This document shows, in pieces, positions 44,190 through 51,567 of a DNA stretch of 64,000 bases; positions within the stretch are counted from its first letter, which is position 1, and every line of letters begins with the position of its first letter. The stretch comes from Streptococcaceae bacterium ESL0687. Its GTDB lineage: Bacteria; Bacillota; Bacilli; Lactobacillales; Streptococcaceae. The stretch spans positions 620,001 to 684,000 of the forward strand of contig CP113940.1 of the NCBI GenBank assembly GCA_029392475.1. The letters are read 5' to 3'. The notes beneath the pieces were generated by a model. It made no database searches. It saw only the letters and a program-made list of their open reading frames with translations, and was not told where the DNA came from. The translations under genes and the position numbers were made by a program.

Positions 44190-44600
44190 ATGAATAATTT
44201 TTTTGTTTGCCCGGTAATTATTAGCGAGGAAAAAGGTGAGCTGAAGCCCTACCTAACCTATATACCAGCCATTGATACCTATATTCAGGCCAAGTCAGTG
44301 GCCGAATCAATGGAGCTTGCTAGGGATACTTTGGGCGAGTACAGTTTAAAAAATGATCTACCAGCGTCAAGCTATGAGCTACCAGAAGAAGCAAGCAGTC
44401 ATATTAGTGTCAGTAGTGATAATAATGACCTAATAACTTTAATTGATGTTGATGTAAGCTCTTATAAGGCAAAATATGATACCAGGCCAGTTAAAAAGAC
44501 AGTAAATATCCCCAAATATTTGAATGATCTAGGAGTGGAGAAGAAGATTAACTTTTCAGATCTTCTAAAAAGAGCATTGATTGATGAACTGAAAATCTAG
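44190..44600 (+). CDS. Orphan HicB-like antitoxin family protein
   Basis: A 136-residue protein with an N-terminal HicB-type partial RNase-H-like domain (LTYIPAIDTYIQAKSVAESMELARDTLGEYS) and a C-terminal ribbon-helix-helix-like segment (VKKTVNIPKYLNDLGVEKKINFSDLLKRAL). HicB proteins normally neutralise the HicA mRNA interferase and bind their own operator. No HicA frame is found within 150 bases on either side, so this is a solitary regulator or a remnant. AAGGAG precedes the ATG. A lipase-like gene follows 24 bases later. Confidence 0.78.
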   Translation: MNNFFVCPVIISEEKGELKPYLTYIPAIDTYIQAKSVAESMELARDTLGEYSLKNDLPASSYELPEEASSHISVSSDNNDLITLIDVDVSSYKAKYDTRPVKKTVNIPKYLNDLGVEKKINFSDLLKRALIDELKI

Positions 44601-44624
44601 AAAGGTATAAAGGTATGTAATGGT

Positions 44625-45470
44625 ATGAAAAAGTTTTTGCTTCCTCTTCTAGTAAGTTGTCTGCTTATTTTGCTGGCTTATGTAGGATACTTTCATTATA
44701 AGAAATCGTCCTATGTCTATGATCCAGTGCCCACCTTTTATTTTCATGGCTACAGTGGGACTGCAAACTCAACTTCAAGCATGATTAGTTATGCCAAAAA
44801 AAACTACGGGGCCCACAAGGTGCTTACAGCTACTGTCTCTAGTAGCGGAAGTGTCAAGCTTAGTGGTTCCTGGGACGAGGGTACAGACAAGCCTCTTATC
44901 CAGGTGATTGTGGAAGATAATATAAGTACGGATATGGATATGCTTGCCATCTGGTATTCAAATGTCATTGAGAAGGTAAAGTCAGAGCATGATTTTGAAA
45001 GCTACAATACGGTCGCGCACTCCATGGGAAATTCAGGCATCCAGTACCTTCTGATTAGGGAGGCTACAAATGCGGACTTTCCTAAGCTTAATAGGGAGGT
45101 TGTCCTAGCTGCTCCGATTAATGGGGATATTAGTTTGGATGACCATGAAAATGCAAATTCCCTGGGTGAGGACGGCTATCCCAAGATTGTCAATAAAAAC
45201 TATGAGTACTATATAGCCAACATAGATAGCTTCCCTAAAAATCAAATTGATATTTTAAATATTTACGGAAATCTTGAGGACGGGAGTGATTCTGATGGTA
45301 GTGTTACAACAGTAGCAGCAAAATCCCTCAAATATTTGGCTAATAAATATGCCAAATCCTATGAAGAGGTCGAAATCAAAGGAGAAGATGCCCAGCACAG
45401 TAAACTTCATGAAAATAGCCAGGTTGATAAGTTGATTGGTGACTTCCTCTGGCAGAAAAAGAGTGAATAA
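44625..45470 (+). CDS. DUF915 alpha/beta hydrolase, membrane anchored
   Basis: A 281-residue protein with an N-terminal signal anchor (about 4-22) and an exported alpha/beta-hydrolase domain of the DUF915 family. The oxyanion segment FYFHGYSGTANS, the nucleophile elbow AHSMGNSG (Ser133) and a late histidine in AQHSKLHEN (with an acidic residue in YGNLEDGSDSD) make up the expected triad. Lipase/esterase activity is likely, substrate unknown. It sits just behind the HicB-like gene and ends before the ncRNA region. Confidence 0.85.
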   Translation: MKKFLLPLLVSCLLILLAYVGYFHYKKSSYVYDPVPTFYFHGYSGTANSTSSMISYAKKNYGAHKVLTATVSSSGSVKLSGSWDEGTDKPLIQVIVEDNISTDMDMLAIWYSNVIEKVKSEHDFESYNTVAHSMGNSGIQYLLIREATNADFPKLNREVVLAAPINGDISLDDHENANSLGEDGYPKIVNKNYEYYIANIDSFPKNQIDILNIYGNLEDGSDSDGSVTTVAAKSLKYLANKYAKSYEEVEIKGEDAQHSKLHENSQVDKLIGDFLWQKKSE

Positions 45471-45481
45471 AAATTTTTATA

Positions 45482-45510
45482 TTTATATGAGTATAAAAAT
45501 ATGATAAAAT
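45482..45510 (+). promoter_or_regulatory. Promoter of the candidate ncRNA
   Basis: TTTATA (45482-45487), 17-base spacer and TAAAAT (45505-45510) with a TGA extension; predicted start near 45517. Confidence 0.5.
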
Positions 45511-45516
45511 AATAGT

Positions 45517-45660
45517 AAGTATCGGGGCGAATGCCCCATCCCTTACTTACTGAACAATTTTAGAAGAATGTCGACGACTTTATCGAGTATTTCCAGTACA
45601 AGCGATATTATAGTTAACTAAAGAGTTAGCTCTTTTCTCTTCTTTGATTGTTCTTTTTTT
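45517..45660 (+). ncRNA. Candidate structured small RNA of about 145 nt
   Basis: The 336-base gap before fic holds a dense fold. Hairpin 1 (45515-45550) pairs GTAAGTA with TACTTAC and GGGGC with GCCCC. A closing helix pairs GAACAAT (45552-45558) with ATTGTTC (45647-45653), then, across a 3x3 internal loop, AGAAGA (45562-45567) with TCTTCT (45638-45643). Inside is GTTAACT-aaag-AGTTAGC (45613-45630). The closing helix is followed at once by seven T, a terminator. Together with the extended -10 upstream this looks like a free-standing RNA. No tRNA, 6S, SRP, tmRNA, RNase P, T-box or known riboswitch core is visible. The remaining 45661-45806 is AT-rich and holds only the fic promoter region. Confidence 0.6.
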
Positions 45661-45806
45661 ATGAAAAAATTAGAGTTTTGGATAATCTAAAAATTTACTT
45701 CATAAGCATATATATTGCTTAATATTATATCTAAAATTAAAACAATTGAATTTAAAGTATAAAAAATGTACAATAGTGTAACTAAATATAATAATAGAGG
45801 TGTAAT

Positions 45807-46928
45807 ATGGCTATAAAAGGTATAAAAATGTTGCCACCATCAGTATCAGATCGTCAGGCAAAGGACATTTATGCTTCTCTAGCAAATGTCAAACAAAAAA
45901 TTGGTAAATTAACTGCTGAAATTAAATACTCACTCGTAAGTGAAAATCTTGTAAATTTACTATCCCTTCAAGAGTCTGTAGAATCGACAAGGATTGAAGG
46001 AACTCAGGTAACTTTTTCTAATGCTATTGAAAATATTGATTCTGCAAAAAAAAGTACAGAGCAAAGAGAAGTTGAAAACTATCAAAGGGCTCTTCTAAGA
46101 GGATCAGAATTAGTTCGTAATGGATATCCTATTGCTACTAGGTTACTGCAAGAACTCCATGAAATTTTGATGAATGGTTCTAGGGGGACATCCAGTGGTG
46201 CTGGTAAGTTTAGAAAGATTCAAAATTTCATAGGTCCTACTAATAAAATAGAAGATGCAGTATACATTCCAATAGGTGCTAATGAGATTAGTAGCTATAT
46301 GGAAAATTTGGAACACTATATAAATTCTCAAAGCCATCGTTCTTTTGTTAAACACTCTGGAGAAGGTGAAATTTTTGATGAAACTGTTGACCCTTTAATA
46401 AAAACAGCAATTATGCACGCCCAATTTGAATCAATCCATCCTTTCTTAGATGGTAATGGTCGCTTAGGAAGAATAATGATTGTTTTAAATATGTTAAATG
46501 ATAAATTAATTGAATATCCTGTATTTTTTGTCAGCGAAGAGCTGGAAAAAGAAAAGGCCAGATATTATGATTTACTAAATGGTGTTAGAGGGGATAATCC
46601 TGATTGGTATTCTTGGATTAAATTTTTTATTGATTCTTGTGATCGAATGGCTGATAATCTACTGAAAAAGCTGAATTTAGCTCAAGATTTGGCATTAAAT
46701 GGTAATAAAAATTTAAAAACTCCTTCTCTTAAACAAGTATGGCTAGCAACATTTAGAATCCCTGTTGCTACTGTGGCACAAATTAAGGAGATTACTGGAC
46801 TAAGTGCGGCTACTGTTCGAAAAAATTTAGAGATACTAGTAGATGAAGGCCTTCTTTATGTAAGTAAGCAGGAAAAACGCAATAAAAAGTATAGAAATTA
46901 TAGTCTTATGAGAATATTAGAGGGCTAA
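45807..46928 (+). CDS. fic: Fic family protein (AMP-transferase type)
   Basis: A 373-residue protein with a Fic N-terminal helical domain, the Fic core HPFLDGNGRLGR (His211-Arg222) and a C-terminal winged helix (about 305-373). The catalytic motif fits the nucleotidyl-transfer consensus HxFx(D/E)GNGRxxR. An N-terminal inhibitory helix motif S-x-x-x-E-G is present at Ser60-Glu64-Gly65, so it belongs to the self-inhibited class II. GAGGTG precedes the ATG. The target protein is unknown; the wHTH suggests DNA binding as well. It stands alone, 150 bases after the candidate ncRNA. Confidence 0.92.
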   Translation: MAIKGIKMLPPSVSDRQAKDIYASLANVKQKIGKLTAEIKYSLVSENLVNLLSLQESVESTRIEGTQVTFSNAIENIDSAKKSTEQREVENYQRALLRGSELVRNGYPIATRLLQELHEILMNGSRGTSSGAGKFRKIQNFIGPTNKIEDAVYIPIGANEISSYMENLEHYINSQSHRSFVKHSGEGEIFDETVDPLIKTAIMHAQFESIHPFLDGNGRLGRIMIVLNMLNDKLIEYPVFFVSEELEKEKARYYDLLNGVRGDNPDWYSWIKFFIDSCDRMADNLLKKLNLAQDLALNGNKNLKTPSLKQVWLATFRIPVATVAQIKEITGLSAATVRKNLEILVDEGLLYVSKQEKRNKKYRNYSLMRILEG

Positions 46929-46944
46929 TGTGGTATGAAATTAA

Positions 46945-46973
46945 CAAAAAAACCTGAATAAATCAGGTTTTTT
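46945..46973. terminator. Bidirectional terminator
   Basis: AAAAAACCTGA/TCAGGTTTTTT hairpin between fic and the convergent P-type ATPase gene. Confidence 0.85.
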
Positions 46974-48855
46974 ATTTTTGATAATCTTTTTTAAGGATGC
47001 GAACGGTGTTTAGGACTGCAATGACTGTGACACCTACGTCTGCAAATACTGCCTCCCACATGCTTGCAACCCCAAAGGTTCCTAGGATGATGAAAAGTAG
47101 TTTTACAATCAAGGCAAAGGCAATGTTCTGGATGACAATCTTGCGCGTGAAGGCTGCAATTTTAATGGTTGTAGCAATCTTAGAAGGTTGATCTTTCATG
47201 ATAACAATATCAGATGCTTCAACAGCCGCATCACTTCCGACCCCGCCCATTGATATTCCGATATCAGCAAGAGTCAAGGCTGGGGCATCGTTGACACCAT
47301 CACCTGTGAAGATTGTTTTTTTATTGCGGGCGTGAGATTTTTCCTTTAAGTCTTCTAAAATATTAACCTTGTCCTCAGGTAGGAGTCCTGCATAGACTTG
47401 GCTTAATCCCAGTTGGCCAGCAATATCTTTTGCTACCTTCTCATTGTCCCCTGTAAGCATGACAAGATTTGTAATTCCAAGTTTTTTAAGGTTTCCGATG
47501 GCAACTTTTGCATCAGCCTTAATCTTATCAGATACTGTTATAACACCTAAGTAGTTGCCGTCAAGGGCCACATAGATAAGGGTACCACTTCTTTTACTTG
47601 CTGTAATTTTTAAGCCAAGATTTTCCATGGCCTTCATATTACCTACAACAAGCTCTTGCCCGTTAATAAATCCTTTAAGTCCGTGACCTGGGATTTCTTC
47701 AATTCCTTTGGTCTCATAGGCAGCTAAATCTATCTTATTATAGGCTAAAACTGACTTTGCGATGGGGTGATTTGATTCTTTTTCAAGGGCTGCCACAAGG
47801 GCTATCAGGTCTTGGTCAGATAGCTTGCTGTGGTTTTCAATATTTGTTACTTCAAAAACCCCTTCAGTAAGTGTCCCTGTTTTGTCAAAAACAACTGTAT
47901 CAACGTCATTTAGGGCTTCAAGGAAGTTACTTCCCTTTACTAGAACCCCGTGCTTAGAGGCGGCACCGATACCTGCAAAGAAGCTTAGTGGAACAGAGAT
48001 AACAAGGGCACAAGGGCACGAAATAACAAGGAAGACAAGAGATCTTCTAAACCAGACTGTCCAGTCGCCACCTGCTAAAAGGGGCGGAAGGACGGCAATT
48101 AAGATAGCAGCTAGGACAACTAGGGGAGTGTAGTAGCGAGCGAACTTGCTGATGAATTTTTCAGTCGGTGCCTTGGAGTCACTTGCATTTTCAACAAGAT
48201 CAAGGATTTTAGCAACGGCTGAGTCCTGATAGACTTTACTTGCCCTAAGAGTGATTAGCCCTTCTTGATTGATAGAACCGCTTAAAACTGTGTCTCCTTT
48301 GTCTACTGATACGGGAAGAGATTCTCCGGTGAGGGCTGCGGTATTAACGCTTGATTTACCGTCAATTACTAGCCCATCAACTGGTACCTTTTCTCCTGGT
48401 TTTACAAGGAAAATGTCTCCGACCTTTAAAAGGGTAGGATCTACGGTTTCAACTCCCTTATCAGTTTTTAGGTGGGCAAATTCTGGTTTTGCTTCTAAAA
48501 GACCTGAGATAGAACGTTTTGACCGGTCAACAGCCATGTCTTCGATGATATCTCCAATTTCATAAAGGACCATTACAGCAACTGCTTCAGGATATTCACC
48601 GATTAAAAGGGCCCCGATAGTTGCAATGGACATGAGCATATTTTCGCTGAAAAAATCTCCTGCCATGATATTTTTAACCGTTTTTCTTAACACCCCTTGG
48701 GCCGCAATTAGATAGGCAAGAAGGAAAATTCCTGTGCTTAGGGCTTGGTTGCTTGACTTAAAGTAGATTCCAAGGATACAAAAGGCAATACTTGTAAGGA
48801 TTAAAGATCCCTTTTCCTTTGCTTCCTTATCCAGTCTTAGGTTGAAAGTTTTCAT
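46972..48855 (-). CDS. Zn/Cd/Co-transporting P1B-type ATPase
   Basis: A 627-residue heavy-metal exporter of the ZntA/CadA group: the CPC metal-binding motif (SCPCALVIS), DKTGT phosphorylation site, TGES actuator motif, HP motif (NHPIAKS) and GDGVNDAP. There is no N-terminal HMA or CxxC metal-binding domain, only a short tail. The frame opens at 48921, but GGAG eight bases before ATG 48855 marks the start of the normal N-terminus. No ArsR/CadC regulator is adjacent; the gene upstream encodes a CHY zinc-finger protein but a terminator lies between. Confidence 0.93.
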   Translation of the reverse strand: MKTFNLRLDKEAKEKGSLILTSIAFCILGIYFKSSNQALSTGIFLLAYLIAAQGVLRKTVKNIMAGDFFSENMLMSIATIGALLIGEYPEAVAVMVLYEIGDIIEDMAVDRSKRSISGLLEAKPEFAHLKTDKGVETVDPTLLKVGDIFLVKPGEKVPVDGLVIDGKSSVNTAALTGESLPVSVDKGDTVLSGSINQEGLITLRASKVYQDSAVAKILDLVENASDSKAPTEKFISKFARYYTPLVVLAAILIAVLPPLLAGGDWTVWFRRSLVFLVISCPCALVISVPLSFFAGIGAASKHGVLVKGSNFLEALNDVDTVVFDKTGTLTEGVFEVTNIENHSKLSDQDLIALVAALEKESNHPIAKSVLAYNKIDLAAYETKGIEEIPGHGLKGFINGQELVVGNMKAMENLGLKITASKRSGTLIYVALDGNYLGVITVSDKIKADAKVAIGNLKKLGITNLVMLTGDNEKVAKDIAGQLGLSQVYAGLLPEDKVNILEDLKEKSHARNKKTIFTGDGVNDAPALTLADIGISMGGVGSDAAVEASDIVIMKDQPSKIATTIKIAAFTRKIVIQNIAFALIVKLLFIILGTFGVASMWEAVFADVGVTVIAVLNTVRILKKDYQK

Positions 48856-48932
48856 AATAATTTCTCCATACATGATATTTATTTCATATGTAAATTTTAT
48901 CATACGAATGATAAAAGTCAAATAATAAGTAA

Positions 48933-48964
48933 GAAAAAAGACAGGATTTGTGCCCTGTCTTTTT
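48933..48964. terminator. Terminator between CHY-finger and P-type ATPase genes
   Basis: AAAAAGACAGG/CCTGTCTTTTT hairpin; ends the bioY-CHY transcript on the minus strand. Confidence 0.8.
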
Positions 48965-48995
48965 ATTACTATTTGGTTATTGGATTACTTGATTA

Positions 48996-49307
48996 TTACT
49001 TGTGGGTGTAAATATCTTTATGTAGGCTACATTTTGGATTAAAGGCTGACTGACATGACTGACATTTTACAAGTTTACTGTATTCCTTGTAGCTATATGT
49101 TTGGCCACAAAGGCAGCACATGACAGAAAGTGTTTGATCCTCATAGGGAAAGCCTTTGAATTTATGATTTTCTAAGGAATCATGGCAAAGGTAGCAGGCA
49201 TAGAGTTTCTTACATTCATTACACCTGTTAGCAATGATATCTAGATCACTATTATAATGAATGCAGCCGCCATTTGCTTGAAGCTTAAGTCCGTAAACAG
49301 TTTCCAC
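48996..49307 (-). CDS. CHY zinc-finger protein
   Basis: A 103-residue protein rich in Cys/His pairs (CIHY, CNECKKLYACYLCHDSLENH, CCLCG, CQSCQSAFNPKC), matching the CHY zinc-finger fold that binds three zinc ions. It starts at GTG 49307, two bases after the bioY stop, so it is translated from the bioY mRNA. In eukaryotes CHY fingers occur in ubiquitin ligases; the bacterial role is unknown. Its place in a BirA-controlled operon suggests a role linked to biotin supply. Confidence 0.85.
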   Translation of the reverse strand: METVYGLKLQANGGCIHYNSDLDIIANRCNECKKLYACYLCHDSLENHKFKGFPYEDQTLSVMCCLCGQTYSYKEYSKLVKCQSCQSAFNPKCSLHKDIYTHK

Positions 49308-49309
49308 TT

Positions 49310-49855
49310 TTAGTTTCTACCAGTGATGTTTTTTGGTAGAAGAACATAGATTAGGCTTGCAACAAGGGCCTTAATTGTATCTCCTGGGATAAAGGTAACT
49401 TGAAGGTAAAGGGCCTTTAAGAAAGGCATCTTGCTGGCCGGTGAAAGGTGAAGACCTAGGGCGCCTAAGAAATCAAGAAGGAGAACTCCGATTAAGAAGG
49501 AAATGACAAAGGCTTTGATAAAGTTAATAGGCTTTGGACATTTTTCGATTAGGTAAGAAATAAGGAAGGCACATACAGGATATGCAAAGAGGTAACCTGC
49601 AGTAGGTCCTACAAATGATGCCGCATTTCCCTTACCACCTGCAAGAAGAGGAAGACCGATTGCGACCATTAAAAGAAAGACTGATACAACGGTGAAAGAT
49701 TCAGCCTTACGAAGTAAAAGACCAGTAAGGATAATACCCATGTTTTGGATAACTATAGGAACAGGAATGAAGCCCAGAGGGATACCTGGGAAAAATCCTA
49801 AGACAATGATAATTGCAAGCATCATGGCAGAAAGTGTAAGTCTTTGTGTTTTCAA
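49310..49855 (-). CDS. bioY: Biotin transporter substrate-binding subunit BioY
   Basis: A 181-residue ECF S-component with six helices; the FFPGIPLGFIPVPIVIQNMG N-terminus and the VAIGLPLLAGGKGN...GPTAGYLFAYP signature are diagnostic. It captures biotin and delivers it through the shared EcfAA'T module encoded elsewhere. AGGAG precedes the ATG. A BirA operator lies just upstream, so the birA product of this window should repress it when biotin is plentiful. It leads an operon with the CHY zinc-finger gene. Confidence 0.95.
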   Translation of the reverse strand: MKTQRLTLSAMMLAIIIVLGFFPGIPLGFIPVPIVIQNMGIILTGLLLRKAESFTVVSVFLLMVAIGLPLLAGGKGNAASFVGPTAGYLFAYPVCAFLISYLIEKCPKPINFIKAFVISFLIGVLLLDFLGALGLHLSPASKMPFLKALYLQVTFIPGDTIKALVASLIYVLLPKNITGRN

Positions 49856-49875
49856 AATAAAATCTCCTAAAATAT

Positions 49876-49908
49876 TTGTTAACTATTACAATAAATATAG
49901 GGTAACAA
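49876..49908 (-). promoter_or_regulatory. BirA operator upstream of bioY
   Basis: On the minus strand TTGTTACCC-N15-AGTTAACAA matches the Gram-positive BirA box TTGTTAACC-N14/16-GGTTAACAA at 16 of 18 positions with a canonical 15-base spacing. It lies 20 bases before the bioY start. Confidence 0.8.
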
Positions 49909-49915
49909 AAAGAAA

Positions 49916-50383
49916 ATGATTTGGCAAGACAATTTTTTTCTGAAATGTTGTGAAAGTAAAATTAGTAGTTTTTGTATCTATCCTTCACGCCTTGAAACTA
50001 ATACAATATATGGGAGGCTTTCTGTAGATGCCCAGCGTTCTTCTTGGTTCCCTTTTCAAAAATCTAACGAGATGCGGGAGGCTTATGCCTTACAAATTTG
50101 TAAATTTTCAACCGCTATGGATATTGAAAGAATTAGATATGTTGGTTATCAGTTTTTAACTTATGAACCTGTAAGTGATTCCGTGTTGTCCGATAAAGTT
50201 GAATCTATTGATATAATTGAAAAGAAATGGAAATATACATCCTTAGCTAAAAAATTTAAGATATTAGATTATGTTTATGCTAAATTAAAAGAAGCAGAAC
50301 AAGCAGAAAAACAAGGAAAAATAGCAAAAGGTACTAAATGGCAATGGATTAGATATGAATTAGGAAAGGACGGCTTTTATTAA
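49916..50383 (+). CDS. Hypothetical protein, possibly degenerate
   Basis: A 155-residue frame with no family I recognise; the C-terminal half is Lys/Glu-rich and probably helical. ATG 49916 has no ribosome site and almost abuts the BirA operator, so the true start may be internal (for example ATG 50072). The composition is A/T-rich. It ends in tandem stops TAA TAG and the same frame continues for another 65 codons to 50590, so this could be a gene split by a nonsense mutation, or two small genes. Acquired DNA is likely. Confidence 0.4.
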   Translation: MIWQDNFFLKCCESKISSFCIYPSRLETNTIYGRLSVDAQRSSWFPFQKSNEMREAYALQICKFSTAMDIERIRYVGYQFLTYEPVSDSVLSDKVESIDIIEKKWKYTSLAKKFKILDYVYAKLKEAEQAEKQGKIAKGTKWQWIRYELGKDGFY

Positions 50384-50392
50384 TAGCATTAC

Positions 50393-50590
50393 TTGAATTC
50401 AAGAGTAATAATTAGTGGAGAATTTCTTAGAAATATTATTAGTTGGTTTGAACTTTTGCATTTTTATGATAATTATGAGCTCGCAAAAGAAGGACTTGCT
50501 AATATGAGAAGGGATATTAATAAAGCAATTGATACTAATACGCCTTTAGAGACAATCCCAGAAGACATCTATAATAAGATTATTTTTTAA
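50393..50590 (+). CDS. Small hypothetical protein in frame with the preceding gene
   Basis: Sixty-five codons starting at TTG 50393, in the same frame as 49916-50383 and separated from it only by TAA TAG and two codons. Predicted helical, beginning VIISGEFLRNIISW. No ribosome site, so it may be the severed C-terminus of a longer ancestral protein. A good terminator follows. Confidence 0.35.
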   Translation: MNSRVIISGEFLRNIISWFELLHFYDNYELAKEGLANMRRDINKAIDTNTPLETIPEDIYNKIIF

Positions 50591-50599
50591 GTATCTAGT

Positions 50600-50619
50600 A
50601 GCCCACACGGGCTTTTTTT
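50600..50619 (+). terminator. Terminator
   Basis: AGCCC-acac-GGGCT followed by seven T. The 210 bases from here to 50830 hold no gene I can support. Confidence 0.8.
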
Positions 50620-50832
50620 ATTCAATGAATAACAAAAGAAAAACACAAGGAAACAGGAAGAATTTGGATGACGTGGGTTAGGTGATTAAGCAGTATTTAG
50701 TTCTTGTATTACTGAAGAATATTGAATATGCAAGATAAGATTTATAAACAAATACCAAAAACACTCACCAACCGCGCGTGATTTTGTTTAACTTTTTGGT
50801 CTATAAGCATTTATCCTTTAAAAGAGGGTTAC

Positions 50833-50973
50833 ATGTTGAAAAATATGGTAGAATTAGATGAAAGCAGTTTATTAGAAGATTTGTTAGCGTATTTGCTAGC
50901 TGGTAGTAATTATATTTGCAGTTATTACCTGTCTTTTAGTAATTGGCTAAGATATAGAAAGAGGTTGAAGTAA
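50833..50973 (+). CDS. Candidate 46-residue small protein or leader peptide
   Basis: ATG 50833 follows AGAGGG with correct spacing and opens 46 codons ending in TAA exactly one base before the TTG start of rsmC. The peptide has an acidic N-terminal half, a Leu/Tyr-rich middle and a basic end (RYRKRLK). The abutting stop/start suggests translational coupling to rsmC. No family recognised. Confidence 0.45.
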   Translation: MLKNMVELDESSLLEDLLAYLLAGSNYICSYYLSFSNWLRYRKRLK

Positions 50974-51567
50974 TTGGCTAAAATGTACTTTGATGAAAAT
51001 CCAGATGCCAAGCATGACATTCATGAGTTAAAGGTTAAATTGCTGGATATCCCTATGTCATTTTTGACTGATAGCGGGGTTTTTAGTAAAACTCAAATTG
51101 ACTTTGGAAGTCGTGTTCTTCTCGATAATACCCACATGGAAGAGGGAGAAAGCCTACTTGACGTTGGATGTGGTTACGGTCCTATGGGACTAACCCTTGC
51201 CAAAAAATACGGTGTTCATCCAACTTTAATTGACGTTAATGAACGTGCGTTGGGCCTTGCGGAACAAAATGCCCAAGCAAACCATGTTGATGCTCGTATC
51301 TTCAAGTCTGACGTTTACTCAGCTCTTGGGGACGAAAAATTTGATCATATCGTGAGTAATCCGCCCATTCGTGCTGGGAAGACTGTCGTTCATTCTGTTC
51401 TTACGGGAGCTTATGATCACTTGAATCCGGGTGGGGATTTAGTGATTGTTATCCAGAAGAAACAAGGGGCACCGTCGGCTCAGAAAAAAATGGAGGAAAC
51501 CTTCGGTAATGTAAGTGTTGTAGCCAAGGAGAAGGGGTATTTTATTCTAAGGAGTGTGAAAGAATGA
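50974..51567 (+). CDS. rsmC: RsmC-like class I SAM methyltransferase
   Basis: A 197-residue methyltransferase with SAM motif I LDVGCGYGPMG and catalytic motif IV SNPPIRAG, the NPPF-type signature of N2-guanine rRNA methyltransferases; it probably methylates 16S rRNA. It starts at TTG 50974, with AGAGG nine bases upstream; ATG 50983 is an alternative. It heads the pdp-deoC-cdd block and overlaps pdp by four bases, an arrangement conserved in streptococci. Confidence 0.88.
   Translation: MAKMYFDENPDAKHDIHELKVKLLDIPMSFLTDSGVFSKTQIDFGSRVLLDNTHMEEGESLLDVGCGYGPMGLTLAKKYGVHPTLIDVNERALGLAEQNAQANHVDARIFKSDVYSALGDEKFDHIVSNPPIRAGKTVVHSVLTGAYDHLNPGGDLVIVIQKKQGAPSAQKKMEETFGNVSVVAKEKGYFILRSVKE

Noticed and set aside
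45540-45620. Minus-strand amphipathic peptide frame (SLVLEILDKVVDILLKLFSK) resembling a small membrane-active toxin
   Set aside because: No ATG, GTG or TTG start and no placed ribosome site; the structure reads better as a plus-strand RNA.
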